A stretch of DNA of 64,000 nucleotides from Candidatus Obscuribacterales bacterium (GCA_019637435.1 JAHBVO010000001.1:1550001-1614000); one strand, 5' to 3'; positions 9,356 through 18,523 are shown, numbered from the stretch's first letter. Notes: a model not told the origin generated them from the sequence alone. Program-made: numbers and translations.

Positions 9356-10845
9356 TGTGCTCCTTGATTGTGTGCAGCAGGTAGTGTGAACAGAAAAATT
9401 GAACCTTCTCCCGGGACTGATTCAACTGAGATTGTTCCTCCGTGTGACTTAACGATTCTTTTGCAGATCGCCAGCCCCATTCCGGTCCCGGAATACTCCG
9501 TCTTGCCGTGAAGCCGAGAGAACATATCGAAAATCTTGTCCGTGTACTTGGGATCTATTCCGATGCCGTTGTCACGTACCGAGAATAACCAGAAATCTCC
9601 GCTTATATCCACTTTTATGTAAATATGCGGCGGTTCTTCCTTACTTCGATATTTTAGCGCGTTACTGATCAAATTCTGAAAAAGCTGCACAAGATGTGAT
9701 CGTTCCACCCTGACTTCCGGAAGATTGTCTATTTCAAAGACGGCTTCGGTCTCGCGAATGGTCGCGCTTAAATTAGTTAGCACATCTTCTATGACGTCGT
9801 TGCACTTGGTCACGTGTACTTCGGAGCTGTCCCGGTGAATACTCGAGTGTGTCAGAACCGATTGAATCAGGTTCTGCATCCGAGCTGTTCCGTCCAAAAT
9901 AAAATCTACAAACTCGCTCGCATCTTTATCGAGTTTTCCGTCAGTATTTTCTTTTAACAGATTGGCGAACCCTTGCACCGCCCGCAGTGGCTCTTGCAGG
10001 TCGTGCGACGCAATTTTGGCAAACTGCTTTAGTTCTTCGTTGCTTTGAGTAAGGCGCTCTGTCCGCTCCGCAACCTTTCGTTCCAGCTCCTCGTTTAAAC
10101 GCTTTCTATCTGTAATGTCACGGACGAACGCGCAGTAGAGGTAATCAACTTCCTCTCGAATCTTGAAGATAACAAACTCAATCGGAAACTGTCTGCCATC
10201 CTTATCTACTGCTTGGAGTTCGTAATTCGCTCGCAAAACGCTTCTCGATTGTTTATCAAAGCGTTTTTCTACCAGCTGAGCGTACTGCTTACGAAAGTGT
10301 TTCGGGACGATTGATGACAGCGGTTTTCCCATCATCTCTTGTTTCGTCCAACCGAAAGTCGTTTCGGCTTGGGGGTTCCAATCCGTAATATTCCAATTCT
10401 CGTCGGCAGCTATGAATGCGTCATAAGAGTTTTCCAGAATGATGCGAAGACGTTTTTCGCTCTTCAGGAGTGCTTGACCAACTTTGGTTTCCTCAATTGC
10501 AAACTCGATTCGGCGATGTATTGCTTCGCAACTGGCGCTGCTCTTCAGGACGTGACCTTGCGCACCACCCTCGATGGCTTTAAGGGCAAGTTCTTCTTCG
10601 TCAATATCGGTCGAAACGATTATGGGAACGCCTGGCGCGACTTCTCTCACGCGATTGTACGTTTCAATTCCATGACTGTCCGCCAGGCTGAGGTCTAGAA
10701 AGATGGCATCGAAAGTTCCTTCTGCAAGACTCGCAAAGGTTTCCGCCAAGTTTGTCGCTGTTTCAACCTTGAGCCCACGAGCGGTGAGCCCGGTTTTCAG
10801 TTCTTTTAGAAGCTTTTGGCTGCCTTCGACCAGAAGAACGTGCAT
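9352..10845 (-). CDS. Hybrid sensor histidine kinase (REC-PAS-HisKA-HATPase)
   Basis: A 497-residue cytoplasmic kinase. An N-terminal receiver domain (residues 1-120) has phospho-acceptor D51 in AIFLDLSLAD. A PAS domain with PAC motif covers residues 130-248 (WNITDWNPQAETTFGW). A short coiled coil leads to a phytochrome-family dimerisation domain with H281 in KIASHDLQEPLRAVQGF, then an ATPase domain with the N box NALKYRS, DNGIGID and GTGMGLAICKRI. No membrane segment is present. The HDLQEPLR dialect is typical of kinases partnered with Rcp1-like regulators, and such a gene follows with a four-base overlap. The signal is unknown. The PAS could bind a small ligand, and the N-terminal REC suggests input from another kinase. 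Confidence 0.9.
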   Translation of the reverse strand: MHVLLVEGSQKLLKELKTGLTARGLKVETATNLAETFASLAEGTFDAIFLDLSLADSHGIETYNRVREVAPGVPIIVSTDIDEEELALKAIEGGAQGHVLKSSASCEAIHRRIEFAIEETKVGQALLKSEKRLRIILENSYDAFIAADENWNITDWNPQAETTFGWTKQEMMGKPLSSIVPKHFRKQYAQLVEKRFDKQSRSVLRANYELQAVDKDGRQFPIEFVIFKIREEVDYLYCAFVRDITDRKRLNEELERKVAERTERLTQSNEELKQFAKIASHDLQEPLRAVQGFANLLKENTDGKLDKDASEFVDFILDGTARMQNLIQSVLTHSSIHRDSSEVHVTKCNDVIEDVLTNLSATIRETEAVFEIDNLPEVRVERSHLVQLFQNLISNALKYRSKEEPPHIYIKVDISGDFWLFSVRDNGIGIDPKYTDKIFDMFSRLHGKTEYSGTGMGLAICKRIVKSHGGTISVESVPGEGSIFLFTLPAAHNQGAH

Positions 10846-10859
10846 AATCGACTCTCATT

Positions 10860-11031
10860 TGAGGTCCTGAGAAGACCACTATATAGGATTTTTGCCTACG
10901 CTGGGTAGAGAGGTCGTCTTTGGGGCGAATCGATTCAGGCAACATCCCGGTCGGCAATGATTAGCTAGCTGCTTATCGAGCTTCTTAAGCCCTTTCAGAG
11001 CGCTATCGGAATATTCATTCGTCCAGACCAA
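10860..11031 (-). pseudogene. Fragment resembling a RelE/ParE-family toxin
   Basis: A TTG codon at 11031 opens VWTNEYSDSALKGLKKLD, which matches the N-terminal helix pattern of RelE-type toxins (WT.EY...A...L.KLDK). After about 25 residues the frame diverges. The adjacent frame then offers ESIRPKDDL, like the family's ERIAP.DDP segment. No full-length toxin frame or antitoxin gene exists nearby, and the sequence runs into the kinase gene. It looks like a decayed remnant. The match is short and should be tested by a frameshift-aware protein search. Confidence 0.4.
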
Positions 11032-11099
11032 GATGCTCTCTCTCTGGGGACAAATCAACGCAAATGTCCGCCAAAGAACGCTCCGCAAAGGAACGAGCG

Positions 11100-13037
11100 C
11101 TACATCGCCAGTGGCCGTCTAGCCACTGGCGCGAATCCATCACTAAAGTCACCGACTTCACCGACCTTGCCTCCGATTTCGAAGACCGTGCGACCGGTCT
11201 TATCGATGAAGTATTTTTTCTCACCAGCTTCGACGTATGCGACGCCGTCTTTGAAATTTCGCGCATGACTGAACGCAGGCTCAATAATCACGGCTCCTGT
11301 CTTATCTATAAATCCGCACAGATATGTCGCCCTCATCTCTTCATAGCTGACATCAGCTGGTGGCGGTGTCTGGTGAACCCAAGCAGACCCCTCACTGAAA
11401 ACGCAGGCATCGTAGAATTGGAATGGTATCGCCAACTCGCCGGAACGATTCAGGTAACCATATAGCCCCTTCGAACGAACCAATAGCAGTCCATCACAGA
11501 ACTGACTCAACGTCGGATCAAAATCGTGACGATGGTCACCGCGCGACAATGTCCGTTCAAATTCTTCCGGCGGTCCTGCATACAAGTATCCATCGTACTT
11601 CTCATTAAACGGTCGCCAGGCGGGACCTGACTTTGTCGTTCCGGTCAATTCGCGTAAAACGCGATTGAGGTCTATCGCAACCTTTCCGTTTCGGTCCAGG
11701 TATTTGACCATTTCCCGATTCACGACGGTCTCATAGGTTACAGTTTTTGCGAGCCCGTCGGAGAATACGCCAGCCTGCTCGAACTCGAAGTCTGTGACCG
11801 CCTCTCCGTGCAGATTGATGAAGGCAATTTTTCCGTTCAAGCTGACTGCGGCTCTCTCTTCTCGAAACGACAAAACAGTTTCGTAACTTGGAGAGACAAC
11901 CCACTCACCATCCTTGTTTATAAAACCCCACGCGCCACCCAATCGCACCGCGGCAAGTCCGTTGCTAAATGGCCGCGCATCCTCGAACGCTGGCTGAATC
12001 GTAAACTCTCCATTAACATCAATGTATCCCCATCTCTCGTCGATGAGAACATTCGCAAGATCTTCTGAGAACGTTTCCGCCCACCGAAACGATTTTCCGA
12101 AAACATCCTTTCCATACTTGTCTAGGAACTTCGCATCGTAATATCCCTGGGAACAAAACACGCCGCTCGCAAACTTAGCCGAAATCATTATGTCGTCGGT
12201 CTCGAACAGGAACTCGCCAGTCTTGTCGATGACACCACTCCTCCCGTGCACATACGAATTCGGATTCGCGTCGAACTGCTTTTTCAAGACTCTCACCGAG
12301 CGCCGCAACTGGAACCGCAATTGGTAATACTTGGTGAATATTGGTTCGAGCCATTGGTACTTTGGATACAGTAGCTGCAATGGGCGTCTCAGCGTGGTCC
12401 GAATATTGTACAGAGCACTTCTGGCGTCGCTATTTGTTGGTTCCAACGCGAGAGCCTGATCAAACCAAGATTTAGCCCGCAGCAGCTTAACTCTATTCAG
12501 CCACAGATTTCCGATTGCCACAATCGCATCAATGTAATTTGGGTTGAACGTATAGACTTTCTCATAGCATTTTACCGCTGCTCGGAAATCTCCATGGTCC
12601 TCGTAGAGTTCGGCGAGGGTCATGTAACCCGACTCAAATTTCGGATGTCGTTCCACACATTGCTTTGCAAGCGAGTATGCAATTTCACGAGAGTTCGAGT
12701 CCGCGTTCTCGCCGCCACGGGAACGACGATGCGCATTGCGCGCCAGAAGATTGAGTTCCACTGCCTCAACCGATGGTATCACGGATGGTAGCTTGGTCTT
12801 TCGCATGTGCACGACGCGTTCTCTTTCCTCTGCGTCGAGGGCTTCGGCACGCTTGAGACATTCAAACGCATGATGAATCCAGCTGTTTTTCGAATATCTC
12901 CAACCGAGCCAGTAGTACTCCTCCGCAAATAGTTCATCAGGAATCTGTAACGGCAGTTGGCCGTCGTAAGGAGGCTCCAGTTGTTCCAGAACCGAATATA
13001 GTTTGATCAATTCGTTGAAGTCGACTTCGTTTGGCAT
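11100..13037 (-). CDS. TPR and WG-repeat protein, paralogue A
   Basis: A 645-residue protein without a signal peptide. Residues 55-235 are TPR-like helices (GYMTLAELYEDHGDFRAAVKCYEKVY; AIVAIGNLWLNRVKLLRAKSWFDQAL). Residues 265-645 are WG/KWG-type repeats, each with an F.D..G.F.....F.....F.dGLA.V....WGFI pattern. Clear units are ERWGYIDVNGEFTIQPAFEDA and AWGFINKDGEWVVSPSYETV. WG repeats usually form beta-rich binding surfaces of unknown ligand. The start is supported by the paralogue beginning MPNEIDLNKLIERY. The upstream CGCGAGATTA leader is also similar in both genes. Tandem duplication of the neighbour; function unknown. Confidence 0.85.
   Translation of the reverse strand: MPNEVDFNELIKLYSVLEQLEPPYDGQLPLQIPDELFAEEYYWLGWRYSKNSWIHHAFECLKRAEALDAEERERVVHMRKTKLPSVIPSVEAVELNLLARNAHRRSRGGENADSNSREIAYSLAKQCVERHPKFESGYMTLAELYEDHGDFRAAVKCYEKVYTFNPNYIDAIVAIGNLWLNRVKLLRAKSWFDQALALEPTNSDARSALYNIRTTLRRPLQLLYPKYQWLEPIFTKYYQLRFQLRRSVRVLKKQFDANPNSYVHGRSGVIDKTGEFLFETDDIMISAKFASGVFCSQGYYDAKFLDKYGKDVFGKSFRWAETFSEDLANVLIDERWGYIDVNGEFTIQPAFEDARPFSNGLAAVRLGGAWGFINKDGEWVVSPSYETVLSFREERAAVSLNGKIAFINLHGEAVTDFEFEQAGVFSDGLAKTVTYETVVNREMVKYLDRNGKVAIDLNRVLRELTGTTKSGPAWRPFNEKYDGYLYAGPPEEFERTLSRGDHRHDFDPTLSQFCDGLLLVRSKGLYGYLNRSGELAIPFQFYDACVFSEGSAWVHQTPPPADVSYEEMRATYLCGFIDKTGAVIIEPAFSHARNFKDGVAYVEAGEKKYFIDKTGRTVFEIGGKVGEVGDFSDGFAPVARRPLAM
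11106..11131. terminator. 10-bp perfect hairpin at the 3' end of the WG-repeat gene
   Basis: Arms CGCCAGTGGC (11106-11115) and GCCACTGGCG (11122-11131) are perfectly complementary and overlap the last codons of the leftward gene that stops at 11100. A stem at the stop could terminate transcription or protect the 3' end, but there is no following T-run on the minus strand. Confidence 0.3.
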
Positions 13038-13099
13038 GCAATTAATCTCGCGGCACCCGAAGTGTGGTCACATGAAATTGCAGTCTCTGCATCCACTGA

Positions 13100-15040
13100 C
13101 TAGAGGAATAAACGACGAGGCCTCTCCACGGCCGCCAACCCGCCGTGGAAGTCGCCCACACGTCCAACGTTCTTGCCAAGCTCGAACACTTTGTGTCCCG
13201 CCTTGTCGATAAACCACCTGTGCTTATAATCATCATACACATAAGCGAGCCCACTGCTAAATGACCGCGCGTGATGCCCCGGTTCTAGCCGAATTGCGAT
13301 TTGTCCGTTGTCGTCGATGAAAGCCAATGTAACCGTTCCATCAAGGCGAACAACCTCCACCGTATCGAGCGACACCAGCGCCAACCCGTCAGCAAATGCG
13401 GCGCCGATATAAAATTCAACTGGTATCACAAGCGCACCGCTGCGATCCAAGTAACCACACTTGCTTCCTTGATTCACTTTCAATCTGCCATTGGAGAATT
13501 GGTTCGTCGGCTTCTCAAAAATCATGCGACGCACCGATGAAGTCAATGTATGCAGCGACTTACCCGGTCCCGCAAACAAGTATTCATCAGTATTTCGATA
13601 CCGGTCGTTCGCCTCACGACCATACCCGATCGTATTTTCGCCGAACAAGTCGAGATACACGCTATTCAGATCAAAAGCAATCTCGCCGTCGCGATCCAGA
13701 AATTTGACCGCGTGCCGCTCGACTTCGGTCTCGTACTTAACCGTCCTCGCCAGCCCGTCCGCAAAGCGGCCGACCTCATCAAACTCGAAATCGGTAATCG
13801 GTTGTCCACGCGAATCGACAATGGCAATCTTGCCATTGAGGCTGACAGCCGCCCGTTCCTCCGAAAACGCTAGAACATTCTCAAACCTCGGCTCGACAAC
13901 CCACTCACCCCTATTATCGATGAAGCCCCAAAGCCCATAGTGCCGAGCCGCGGCAAGACCGTCGCTGAAACTGCCGACATCCTCAAATTGCGGCTCGAGC
14001 GCAAAATGTCCGTGACGCTCAATGAATCCCCATTTCTCACCGACAAGAACAGACGCAAGATTCTCCGAGAAATCCTCCGCCCATCGAAACTCACGCCCGC
14101 CGAAAGCGTCATTACCGCTCTTGTCGACAAACGACGCACTCTGCCTTTTCTGAATGCAATAGAAAAACGCATCGGAGAATTTCGATTCAGCTCTGACACC
14201 ATCATGGTGAAAGACAAAATTTCCGCTTCGGTCGATAAACCCACTACGCTCCTTTCTGTGGAGCAAATTTGGATTCTCCTCTTTCTCAAGTTGCGCATCG
14301 CGCATAAGTTTCCTGAAATCTCTCTGTTGCTGCCACTCCACAATCGAGCTCACCCACGCGTATTTGCAGCTCAGAAGCAACATCGGTTTGTTCAAAAAGT
14401 TTTGAACGTTGTTGAGCCCAATCTCCGCCGCCGAATTTTCAGGGTCGCATTCTAGAGCCTTCTCGAACCAAGCTTTGGCCTTGAGAATCTTGACCCGCCG
14501 CAGCCATACTCCGCCAAGCTGTACCATCGCTTCAATGCAGAATGGATTCTGTTCTAACGCTTTCTCGTACGCCGCAATCGCTGCCCGGTGTTCGTTTCGA
14601 AAGTGTTCCAGCTCGCCTAGGGTCAAGTGACTACCATCAAAATTCGGAAACCGCTCCACACAAAATTTTGCTAGCGTATACGCCGAATCAAAGGACCTCG
14701 GATTGTTGTAGTTACTGCTTCTTGCGGCGTGAAACTCATTCCGCGCCAAGAGATTCGCTTCCACTGCTTCAATTGATGGTATCACTGGCGGTAGCGTTGT
14801 TTTTTGCATATGCTCGATGTGATTTTTCAACTTCGGATTTAGCGTTGCTGCGCGCCGCAAAGTTTCATTGGCATGATGAACCCAGCGATAGCGAATGTAC
14901 TTCTCCGCCAACCGATAATACTCGTCCGCCGTCAACTGCTCCGGAACACGCAAAGGAAGTCGCTGTTCACGCGTGTCATGCAGCTTCTCCAAAATGGTGT
15001 AGCGCTCGATGAGTTTATTGAGGTCGATTTCGTTTGGCAT
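13100..15040 (-). CDS. TPR and WG-repeat protein, paralogue B
   Basis: About 646 residues from the ATG at 15040. A longer frame reaches 15196, but the paralogue starts with MPNEVDFNELI, and the GCGAGATTAG leader before this ATG is shared, so the shorter start is preferred. TPR-like helices span residues 60-235 (GSHLTLGELEHFRNEHRAAIAAYEKAL). WG repeats follow to the end, for example EKWGFIERHGHFALEPQFEDV, LWGFIDNRGEWVVEPRFENV and KCGYLDRSGALVIPVEFY. Its stop lies 62 bp before the start of paralogue A and both read leftward, so co-transcription is likely. No enzymatic motif is visible. Confidence 0.85.
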   Translation of the reverse strand: MPNEIDLNKLIERYTILEKLHDTREQRLPLRVPEQLTADEYYRLAEKYIRYRWVHHANETLRRAATLNPKLKNHIEHMQKTTLPPVIPSIEAVEANLLARNEFHAARSSNYNNPRSFDSAYTLAKFCVERFPNFDGSHLTLGELEHFRNEHRAAIAAYEKALEQNPFCIEAMVQLGGVWLRRVKILKAKAWFEKALECDPENSAAEIGLNNVQNFLNKPMLLLSCKYAWVSSIVEWQQQRDFRKLMRDAQLEKEENPNLLHRKERSGFIDRSGNFVFHHDGVRAESKFSDAFFYCIQKRQSASFVDKSGNDAFGGREFRWAEDFSENLASVLVGEKWGFIERHGHFALEPQFEDVGSFSDGLAAARHYGLWGFIDNRGEWVVEPRFENVLAFSEERAAVSLNGKIAIVDSRGQPITDFEFDEVGRFADGLARTVKYETEVERHAVKFLDRDGEIAFDLNSVYLDLFGENTIGYGREANDRYRNTDEYLFAGPGKSLHTLTSSVRRMIFEKPTNQFSNGRLKVNQGSKCGYLDRSGALVIPVEFYIGAAFADGLALVSLDTVEVVRLDGTVTLAFIDDNGQIAIRLEPGHHARSFSSGLAYVYDDYKHRWFIDKAGHKVFELGKNVGRVGDFHGGLAAVERPRRLFL

Positions 15041-15129
15041 AGAACTAATCTCGCTGCACCACTTCACTCCTCGAATCGAGGTCTTCTGCTTTCCGTTACT
15101 TGACCTTGGTAATGCAAACCTTGCATAAC

Positions 15130-16086
15130 CTAATTTTTGTTTCGACAGCCAAACCATGATAGTGCTGTTCTGATTTTGAAATTGGTGGACTGGCATGAGA
15201 CATCTGCGTCATTAACGATTCTATTTGACTTAGCGCGTTGGCTGTCAGACAACTGTTTCATAATTATTTCGCTCGCCCGTCGAATAGGGAATTTTGTTGA
15301 AGGAGCGCTGTTTAAGTCGCTCAATGGCTTGACCTTTACCTCGCCAAGCAAGTTCTCGACGATGTACTCCCCGAACATAGTCTCAACCACCCTATCAATT
15401 ATTGGACTCACGCCAATTACGCAGTGAGGGGTGTTCAAATTAGTCTTTGGGTCAATTTCAGTGAACAAAGTAACATCGAATCGCTCCGCGTTTTTCGAAA
15501 CGCTGAAAAAAATGCTATCCCAATCGATTGGGGCGGAATTATACAGTTCACCTCCTAGCTCTGTACAAGGAGGATGATCTCCAAGTGTTACGAGCAGAGT
15601 TGGCGAAACAAGAACCGCTTGCCCTCCGTTGTACAACACTGGCTCGAAATCTCCACATCTTGCATTTTTTGTTAGGTACACGGCAGCTACGCAGGATCGA
15701 CGTCTGCATCTATTAGAGGTTATTGAAAGTTCATTCAAACCTGACCTCATATTCGGAATTCGACGCTCAAATGTGCTATCCGATTTTCCTATCTTGAATC
15801 GGAGACCGTCGTCTATTGCGAGAAGGTGAGCCTTAGTTTCCGCCAAAAGCTCATCATCCCGAGAGGGGTTAAAACCGCATTTAACCTCACGATCTTGAAA
15901 CCATTTCCAAAATGCAATGGTCTTTTCGTGTAGATCCCTTGCGACCGGAAGTGTGTAACCAGGTTGTGATTTCTTCAATGTGGAGTGAACTTTTGAAACA
16001 CAGGATGTAACAGCTAATACACTCACCAGCGCCGCAAAAAGCACTAGAGATGTGACTGAAAATTTGAATCTGAAAGAACAGAGCAT
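15130..16086 (-). CDS. Putative lipoprotein of unknown function
   Basis: A 318-residue protein with an N-terminal lipoprotein signal: basic start, hydrophobic core VTSLVLFAALVSVLA and the lipobox-like VTSC. The mature part has scattered Cys (CGFN, NRCRRRSC, RCGDF, PPCTEL, HCVIG, FGCRNKN), enough for disulfides. No known domain was recognised. It lies about 90 bp upstream of the WG-repeat gene in the same direction. The first part (SQPGYTLPVARDLHEKTIAFWKWFQD) is helical and the rest looks beta-rich. Confidence 0.65.
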   Translation of the reverse strand: MLCSFRFKFSVTSLVLFAALVSVLAVTSCVSKVHSTLKKSQPGYTLPVARDLHEKTIAFWKWFQDREVKCGFNPSRDDELLAETKAHLLAIDDGLRFKIGKSDSTFERRIPNMRSGLNELSITSNRCRRRSCVAAVYLTKNARCGDFEPVLYNGGQAVLVSPTLLVTLGDHPPCTELGGELYNSAPIDWDSIFFSVSKNAERFDVTLFTEIDPKTNLNTPHCVIGVSPIIDRVVETMFGEYIVENLLGEVKVKPLSDLNSAPSTKFPIRRASEIIMKQLSDSQRAKSNRIVNDADVSCQSTNFKIRTALSWFGCRNKN

Positions 16087-16225
16087 TGTAATTAACCGAT
16101 TGGCACGGACTTTAGATGGTCTGCAATCTGATCGCTCCAGTCGTGTTTTCGATGCGGCTCTTTGGTTTTATACCGTGACGTCTAGTTTCAACAACACCTG
16201 TGAGGCTGCACTACTTATTGACCGC

Positions 16226-16768
16226 TCAATCGACAAACACTGGCTTCGTTTTAAATGCACCCAACTCAGAAATGTTCATAATACCGTATTCAATAAAAAC
16301 CTGGTCGGGAAGAGATGAGAAAATATCATACATCTCTTCTCGTGGCGTATTCGCATACTCTTCTGAAAGCGTTGCAATTACAGTATTCAATTTTGAGCTG
16401 GGTTCTCCAGTCACTTCTAAGTGATTCTGAGCACGTTGTAAATCATGCACTGCATTCCAGATTTCTTTGCCATCCTTGAATTCTGACGCGGAGAAATAGT
16501 TCGTGCGTTCTTCAATGATTGCAGTGACTATGTTCCATTGCTTAGAAGCGCTGACCATAGACTCCTTAGAGAGAATCCGTGGCTCCGAAGACCCCTCGAT
16601 GATCACAACCCAATCGGTCACGGTAGTGAAAATCAAATTTGCATGTCGGATCGGAGAAGGGTATATATCGCGCTCGTAGACCCGATTACTCTGCTTAAGT
16701 CCAAGAAATGATTGAACCTTTTCTTGCTCTACACATCTAAACGCTCCGTAAGTAGCCGTCATTCCCAT
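16226..16768 (-). CDS. Uncharacterised protein, paralogue of the 17304-17846 product
   Basis: About 180 residues. A frame start at 16804 exists, but GGGAGG lies nine bases before the ATG at 16768 (MGMTATYG), which is preferred. No signal peptide, no known domain. The C-terminal half matches the gene at 17304: FKDGKEIWNAVHDLQ...HLEVTGEPSSKL here against WDKGQQVWSVAHDA...HLEYSGSLPEIF there, followed in both by a Gln/Glu-rich helix and a D.IFD/.P element. The two are diverged members of one family on opposite strands around a third hypothetical gene. The role is unknown. An immunity-like or housekeeping regulator role cannot be separated from sequence alone. Confidence 0.6.
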   Translation of the reverse strand: MGMTATYGAFRCVEQEKVQSFLGLKQSNRVYERDIYPSPIRHANLIFTTVTDWVVIIEGSSEPRILSKESMVSASKQWNIVTAIIEERTNYFSASEFKDGKEIWNAVHDLQRAQNHLEVTGEPSSKLNTVIATLSEEYANTPREEMYDIFSSLPDQVFIEYGIMNISELGAFKTKPVFVD

Positions 16769-16843
16769 ATGCTGCAACCTCCCGCTACTACAGCAGGATA
16801 CCATTGAGGTCGATAAGGCGGTTTGATAGGATAAAATGGAACA

Positions 16844-17272
16844 ATGACGAATAATTCCAGGAACTCACGTATCAAGGCGATAAGAGCTCCTTCACTAGAT
16901 TCTCAATATGTCGAAATGCTGGTTGTGTCGGGACTCGAGATCGTTGACCAGGTGGTTTCTGCGTATGGCGAGAAGTATTGGATCTGCAAGCCATCTACTA
17001 CCAGTGGGAATCACATTCGTGGCTATAAAATCAGCTGGGTGACTTCAGATCGGAGGGTTCATTGTACAAACGCTCCCATACTGCAGCTTGTTCTAAAAAG
17101 CAATCGGTGGCAGGTCCGTTCTGTTGACGCTGTCGGTGATATGGGACCGGCTGATTTCGTCAGTGAATTTGACAATCCGAACGATGCGGTGAACGACATC
17201 ATACAATTTTTTCTGGGGGACCCCTCTAGAATGGCTCAGAAAGAGGCGTGTATTAAGAAACTCGAGAAGTAA
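16844..17272 (+). CDS. Uncharacterised protein
   Basis: A 142-residue cytoplasmic protein. The N-terminus is basic (NNSRNSRIKAIRAP), and the body looks alpha/beta with beta strands such as EMLVVSGLEIVDQVV and YKISWVTSDRRVH. Its stop precedes the next gene by about 30 bp on the same strand, so they may be co-transcribed. Divergent from the leftward paralogue gene with a 75-bp gap. No family recognised. Confidence 0.6.
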   Translation: MTNNSRNSRIKAIRAPSLDSQYVEMLVVSGLEIVDQVVSAYGEKYWICKPSTTSGNHIRGYKISWVTSDRRVHCTNAPILQLVLKSNRWQVRSVDAVGDMGPADFVSEFDNPNDAVNDIIQFFLGDPSRMAQKEACIKKLEK

Positions 17273-17303
17273 ATTTGTCACCCCGCTGTGGAAAGATTTG
17301 GTT

Positions 17304-17846
17304 ATGGGCTTTAAACTCAAATGCATTTTGGTCGAGGCTCCTCTTTTGCCTCTGTGCGAGCTGCTCGGACTGGAGGACAGAGGTCTTCGAGCAGGCGGAT
17401 TTGACCTGCGCGGAACAATGCTGCGTTCTGGTTTCTGTCTCGTTGAGGAGCCGGGAATCTATCCATTGTTTTTGTCATCAGACCTTCTTCAACGCGCTTC
17501 GCATGTCTATCCGATTATCTGTGTGCAGATTAACGAGGGTGTAAATTGCAGTTCTGCCGAAAAATGGGATAAGGGACAACAGGTCTGGAGTGTCGCTCAC
17601 GATGCTTGTTCAAATGGACCTCGACATTTAGAGTATTCTGGTTCACTTCCTGAAATATTTGAAGAGGTAAAGCGTAATCTATTTGCGGAACAGGATTTGG
17701 AAGACCGGTTGGAGGAAGACGGCATTGATGCGATTTTCGACATACCAGTTGAATTGACGGAACGTTTGACCGGATATCGTTATTCGAATTACATTCCAGA
17801 AGAACAGTCGCATTGTCTATTCCGTAGGGACAGACCACGCAGGTGA
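17304..17846 (+). CDS. Uncharacterised protein, paralogue of the 16226-16768 product
   Basis: About 180 residues. The ATG at 17304 has GGAAAG eight bases upstream and is preferred to the in-frame TTG at 17298. Residues 95-160 carry the signature shared with the leftward paralogue (WDKGQQVWSVAHD, RHLEYSGSLP, IDAIFDIPVELTERLTGYRY). The N-terminal part is rich in Leu and Cys (CILVEAPLLPLCELLGL), reminiscent of a compact alpha/beta domain. No catalytic motif or transport signal. It follows a hypothetical gene on the same strand. Confidence 0.6.
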   Translation: MGFKLKCILVEAPLLPLCELLGLEDRGLRAGGFDLRGTMLRSGFCLVEEPGIYPLFLSSDLLQRASHVYPIICVQINEGVNCSSAEKWDKGQQVWSVAHDACSNGPRHLEYSGSLPEIFEEVKRNLFAEQDLEDRLEEDGIDAIFDIPVELTERLTGYRYSNYIPEEQSHCLFRRDRPRR

Positions 17847-17881
17847 ACTGATGGTACAGCGCCGCAGGCTTAATGTATCTT

Positions 17882-18523
17882 CTAATTTGAAACTCTCGTG
17901 GCTTCCCATTCGCCAACTATTGAACCATCGGTTTTAGATTCCAATTTCTTGGGATCAGGTTGGATGATCTTGACCTTTCCAATGATCTTTACCGTGCCGT
18001 CTTTTGAATTCACTACTTTGCCGATATAAGATTGCCAGCGCATAGGTGGATTATGAGCGGGCGGCGTTTTGAATTCGATCGCTGTTGGAGATATGAAAGT
18101 CCCCTCGACAGTTTCCGGCTTCCAGTTGGTTGGACTTATGCCCGGTTTTACATCGCGCAGCCGTACAACTGTTAATGTGCCGCTTAAATGCTTTCCGTCT
18201 TGGTGTAATTCAAGAGTTTCATCGAGATCCGGGATCTTCGAGATTCCCATGTAGCGCCCGAAACGGCGATGAATCATTTCATAGCGACCTTCAAGCTGTG
18301 CTGGAATAAAGTTCGGATCAGTCGATGCCGCGAAGGCAGGATCCTCCGGTTCCTTTGTGTCAAAAAGAACAATACTCTTTCCGTCTCGCTTCTTCGGTTT
18401 TGCAGAAAGTTTGACGTTTATCTTTAGATTGGCAGCGATGAAAATGCCGACGGCAAATATCGTCAGCAGAAGCGCGATGGCGCTGCCAAAAATCCAGATC
18501 ATCTTTGCTGACGGTTTCTGCAT
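17882..18523 (-). CDS. Membrane-anchored hypothetical protein downstream of argB
   Basis: A 213-residue protein with one N-terminal membrane segment (KMIWIFGSAIALLLTIFAVGIFIAANL) and a soluble, presumably external, domain rich in beta strands. Patterns such as LELHQDGKHLSGTLTVVRLRD and TVEGTFISPTAIEFKTPP suggest a lipocalin-like or extracytoplasmic beta-barrel fold. It starts 28 bp after argB and could be the last gene of that transcript, but nothing in it points to arginine metabolism. Confidence 0.65.
   Translation of the reverse strand: MQKPSAKMIWIFGSAIALLLTIFAVGIFIAANLKINVKLSAKPKKRDGKSIVLFDTKEPEDPAFAASTDPNFIPAQLEGRYEMIHRRFGRYMGISKIPDLDETLELHQDGKHLSGTLTVVRLRDVKPGISPTNWKPETVEGTFISPTAIEFKTPPAHNPPMRWQSYIGKVVNSKDGTVKIIGKVKIIQPDPKKLESKTDGSIVGEWEATRVSN

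Noticed and set aside
15041-15196. Longer N-terminus for the second WG-repeat protein
   Set aside because: The paralogue starts at the equivalent inner Met and the leader before that Met is shared.
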